Source: Streptococcus oralis subsp. tigurinus
GTDB lineage: Bacteria; Bacillota; Bacilli; Lactobacillales; Streptococcaceae
DNA: 64,000 bases
Assembly (NCBI RefSeq): GCF_002356415.1
Contig: NZ_AP018338.1
Span: forward strand, 744,001-808,000
Direction of reading: 5' to 3'
The notes below the pieces were generated by a model. It made no database searches. It was given only the letters and a program-made list of their open reading frames with translations, and was not told the origin of the DNA. Position 1 is the stretch's first letter. Each line of letters opens with the position of its first letter. Shown one piece after another: positions 61,781-64,000 of the stretch. The position numbers and the translations under genes are program-made.

Positions 61781-63316
61781 ATGGCACACGAAAATGTCAT
61801 TGAGATGCGGGATATTACCAAGGTGTTTGGTGAATTTGTAGCGAACGACAAGATCAACTTGCAACTGCGAAAAGGTGAAATCCATGCACTTTTAGGAGAA
61901 AATGGAGCGGGTAAATCCACTCTGATGAATATGCTGGCAGGACTTCTCGAGCCAACTAGTGGTGAAATTGCGGTGAATGGTCAGGTTGTCAAACTAGATT
62001 CACCTTCTAAAGCTGCTAGTCTTGGAATTGGGATGGTTCACCAACATTTTATGTTGGTTGAGGCTTTTACAGTAGCTGAAAATATCATTTTGGGGAGTGA
62101 AATCACTAAAAATGGTGTGCTAGATATAGCTGAAGCTACTAAAGAAATCAAGGCTCTTTCTGAACGTTATGGTTTGGCAGTGGATCCTGCTGCCAAGGTG
62201 GCAGATATTTCCGTTGGTGCTCAACAACGTGTAGAAATCTTGAAGACACTTTACCGTGGTGCTGATATCCTCATCTTTGACGAACCTACGGCAGTATTGA
62301 CTCCTTCAGAGATTGATGAGTTGATGGCTATCATGAAAAACCTTGTTAAAGAAGGAAAATCCATTATTTTGATTACCCATAAACTGGATGAAATTCGTGC
62401 GGTATCCAATCGAGTGACGGTTATCCGTCGTGGAAAATCAATCCAGACGGTAGAGATTGCAGGGGCAACCAATGCGGACTTGGCTGAGATGATGGTGGGA
62501 CGTTCTGTCTCCTTCAAAACGGAGAAACAGGCACCACAACCAAAAGAAGTAGTCTTGTCTATCAAAGACTTGGTTGTTAATGAAAACCGAGGTGTACCAG
62601 CTGTGAAGAATCTTTCTTTGGATGTTCGTGCTGGTGAAATTGTCGGTATTGCAGGTATTGATGGCAATGGCCAATCTGAACTCATTCAAGCCATTACGGG
62701 TCTTCGTAAGGTTGAGTCTGGTAGTATTGAATTAAAAGGCAAATCAATCGTAGGGATGCACCCTCGACAAATTACGGAACTCAGTGTGGGGCATGTTCCT
62801 GAAGACCGCCACCGTGATGGTTTGATTTTGGATATGATGATTTCAGAAAATATCGCTCTTCAAACCTACTACAAAGAACCACTCAGCAAGAATGGTATCT
62901 TAAACTATGCCAATATCACTTCACATGCCAAGAAATTGATGGAAGAATTTGACGTCCGTGCGGCGAGCGAATTTGTCCCAGCAGCGGCTCTTTCAGGGGG
63001 GAATCAACAAAAAGCGATTATCGCTCGTGAGATTGATCGTGATCCTGATCTCCTTATCGTCAGCCAACCAACTCGTGGTTTGGATGTCGGTGCCATTGAA
63101 TATATCCACAAACGCTTGATTGAAGAACGTGATAACGGGAAAGCTGTGCTTGTTGTCAGCTTTGAATTGGATGAGATTTTAAATGTTTCAGACCGAATTG
63201 CTGTTATTCATGATGGGAAGATTCAAGGTATTGTGTCGCCAGAAACGACTAACAAACAAGAACTTGGTATCTTGATGGCAGGTGGAAACTTGGGAAAGGA
63301 GAAGGATGATGTCTAA
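61781..63316 (+). CDS. nupA: Nucleoside ABC transporter ATP-binding protein (two nucleotide-binding domains)
   Basis: 511 residues with two ATPase domains in one chain, as in sugar/nucleoside (CUT2-type) importers. First Walker A GENGAGKST (~38-46) with DISVGAQQRVEI signature; second domain has GIDGNGQSE in place of a canonical Walker A and LSGGNQQK. The degenerate second site is usual. It overlaps the permease gene. GGAAAGGAAAAG lies before the ATG. Confidence 0.92.
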   Translation: MAHENVIEMRDITKVFGEFVANDKINLQLRKGEIHALLGENGAGKSTLMNMLAGLLEPTSGEIAVNGQVVKLDSPSKAASLGIGMVHQHFMLVEAFTVAENIILGSEITKNGVLDIAEATKEIKALSERYGLAVDPAAKVADISVGAQQRVEILKTLYRGADILIFDEPTAVLTPSEIDELMAIMKNLVKEGKSIILITHKLDEIRAVSNRVTVIRRGKSIQTVEIAGATNADLAEMMVGRSVSFKTEKQAPQPKEVVLSIKDLVVNENRGVPAVKNLSLDVRAGEIVGIAGIDGNGQSELIQAITGLRKVESGSIELKGKSIVGMHPRQITELSVGHVPEDRHRDGLILDMMISENIALQTYYKEPLSKNGILNYANITSHAKKLMEEFDVRAASEFVPAAALSGGNQQKAIIAREIDRDPDLLIVSQPTRGLDVGAIEYIHKRLIEERDNGKAVLVVSFELDEILNVSDRIAVIHDGKIQGIVSPETTNKQELGILMAGGNLGKEKDDV

Positions 63317-64000
63317 AAAGTTACAACAAATTTCGGTTCCCTTGATTTCCGTATTCTTAGGAATCTTGCTCGGAGCCATCGTCATGTGGATTTTCGGCTA
63401 CGATGCTATCTGGGGTTATGAGGAGTTGTTCTATACAGCTTTTGGTAGTCTTCGTGGGATTGGCGAGATTTTCCGTGCCATGGGTCCTCTTGTCTTGATT
63501 GGTCTGGGTTTTGCAGTTGCCAGCCGTGCAGGTTTCTTTAACGTTGGACTTCCTGGTCAGGCACTAGCGGGTTGGATTCTTAGTGGTTGGTTTGCTTTGT
63601 CGCATCCGGACATGCCACGCCCAATGTTGATTTTAGCGACCGTAGTAATTGCTTTGATTGCAGGTGGGATTGTAGGTGCTATTCCAGGTATTCTCAGAGC
63701 TTATTTAGGTACATCAGAGGTTATCGTAACCATTATGATGAACTATATTGTTTTGTACGTAGGGAATGCCTTTATTCATTCTTTCCCGAAAGACTTTATG
63801 CAAAGTACAGACTCAACGATTCGTGTGAGTGCCAATGCCACTTATCAAACACCATGGTTATCTGAGTTAACTGGCAATTCTCGTATGAATATCGGAATCT
63901 TTTTTGCCATCATTGCTGTTGGTGTGATTTGGTTCTTGCTCAAGAAAACGACTCTCGGTTTTGAAATTCGTGCAGTTGGTCTCAATCCCCATGCCTCAGA
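63306..64000 (+). CDS. Nucleoside ABC transporter permease (3' end outside window)
   Basis: Open from ATG 63306 (or the adjacent ATG 63309) to the end of the window, over 230 residues. It has multiple membrane segments and the BPD_transp_2 pattern (ASRAGFFNVGLPGQALAGW and TSEVIVTIMMNYI). It overlaps the ATPase stop by 11 bases. A second permease gene is expected beyond the window edge. Confidence 0.9.
   Translation, partial: MMSKKLQQISVPLISVFLGILLGAIVMWIFGYDAIWGYEELFYTAFGSLRGIGEIFRAMGPLVLIGLGFAVASRAGFFNVGLPGQALAGWILSGWFALSHPDMPRPMLILATVVIALIAGGIVGAIPGILRAYLGTSEVIVTIMMNYIVLYVGNAFIHSFPKDFMQSTDSTIRVSANATYQTPWLSELTGNSRMNIGIFFAIIAVGVIWFLLKKTTLGFEIRAVGLNPHAS

Noticed and set aside
62251..62685. 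Minus-strand open frame of 144 codons in the nucleoside ATPase gene
   Set aside because: It is a shadow of the conserved ABC ATPase reading frame.
63587..63865. Plus-strand frame of 92 codons near the right edge
   Set aside because: The real gene here is the ABC permease in another frame, open from 63306 to the window end with clear permease motifs.

Overview
The window comes from a mitis-group Streptococcus (S. mitis, S. oralis, S. pneumoniae or a close relative). The housekeeping genes and their order (pyrDA-holA-sodA ... rlmN-vanZ-ABC-F, rpsP-khpA ... rimM-trmD, deoA-deoC-cdd-bmpA-nucleoside ABC) are those I know from pneumococcus-type genomes. The PezA/PezT proteins match my memory of the pneumococcal toxin-antitoxin pair almost residue for residue. 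No rRNA, tRNA or CRISPR array was seen.

Layout. (1) About 1-28,540: an integrative mobile element whose left end lies outside the window. It holds small conjugation-associated proteins, a DUF3991/Toprim primase-like protein, pezAT, an SOS-type cassette (LexA-like repressor, Y-family polymerase, YolD-like protein), a probable oriT with relaxosome proteins and a MOB-P relaxase, a TprA/PlcR-type regulator, a cargo cluster, and an XRE regulator, DUF3173 protein and tyrosine integrase at the right end. Relaxase, then PlcR-type regulator, then variable cargo is the plan I associate with pneumococcal pathogenicity island 1. (2) 28,540-64,000: core chromosome with amino-acid and nucleotide metabolism, ribosome maturation and translation factors, a MacAB-like exporter, a biotin transporter, glutathione reductase, CoA synthesis, and a nucleoside salvage/uptake operon that runs off the right edge.

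The cargo (about 11.9-25.7 kb) is the most interesting part. It is visibly more AT-rich than its surroundings and reads as one small-molecule biosynthetic operon: a broken caspase/CHAT-like protein gene, a shikimate-dehydrogenase-like enzyme, a TIM-barrel isomerase/dehydratase, a CofE (F420-0:glutamate ligase)-like amide ligase, a Gfo/Idh/MocA oxidoreductase, an archaeal-type S-adenosylmethionine synthetase, an HPr-kinase-like P-loop kinase, a family-2 glycosyltransferase, a stand-alone NRPS of A-T-C architecture, a UDP-sugar dehydrogenase and an MFS exporter. I do not recognise this combination as any characterised pathway. There is no F420 pathway and no methyltransferase beside it, so the CofE-like and SAM-synthetase genes probably act on the product itself. 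The likely product is an amino-acid- or peptide-derived, glycosylated and perhaps phosphorylated compound exported by the MFS protein.

The cluster follows a peptide-sensing-type regulator. Its leader holds a short open frame and a run of alternating GTAAG/CTTAC segments that form overlapping perfect palindromes, which suggests an operator array or an attenuator. The first genes after this leader are inactivated by a frameshift and a stop codon, so the cluster may be partly decayed in this strain.
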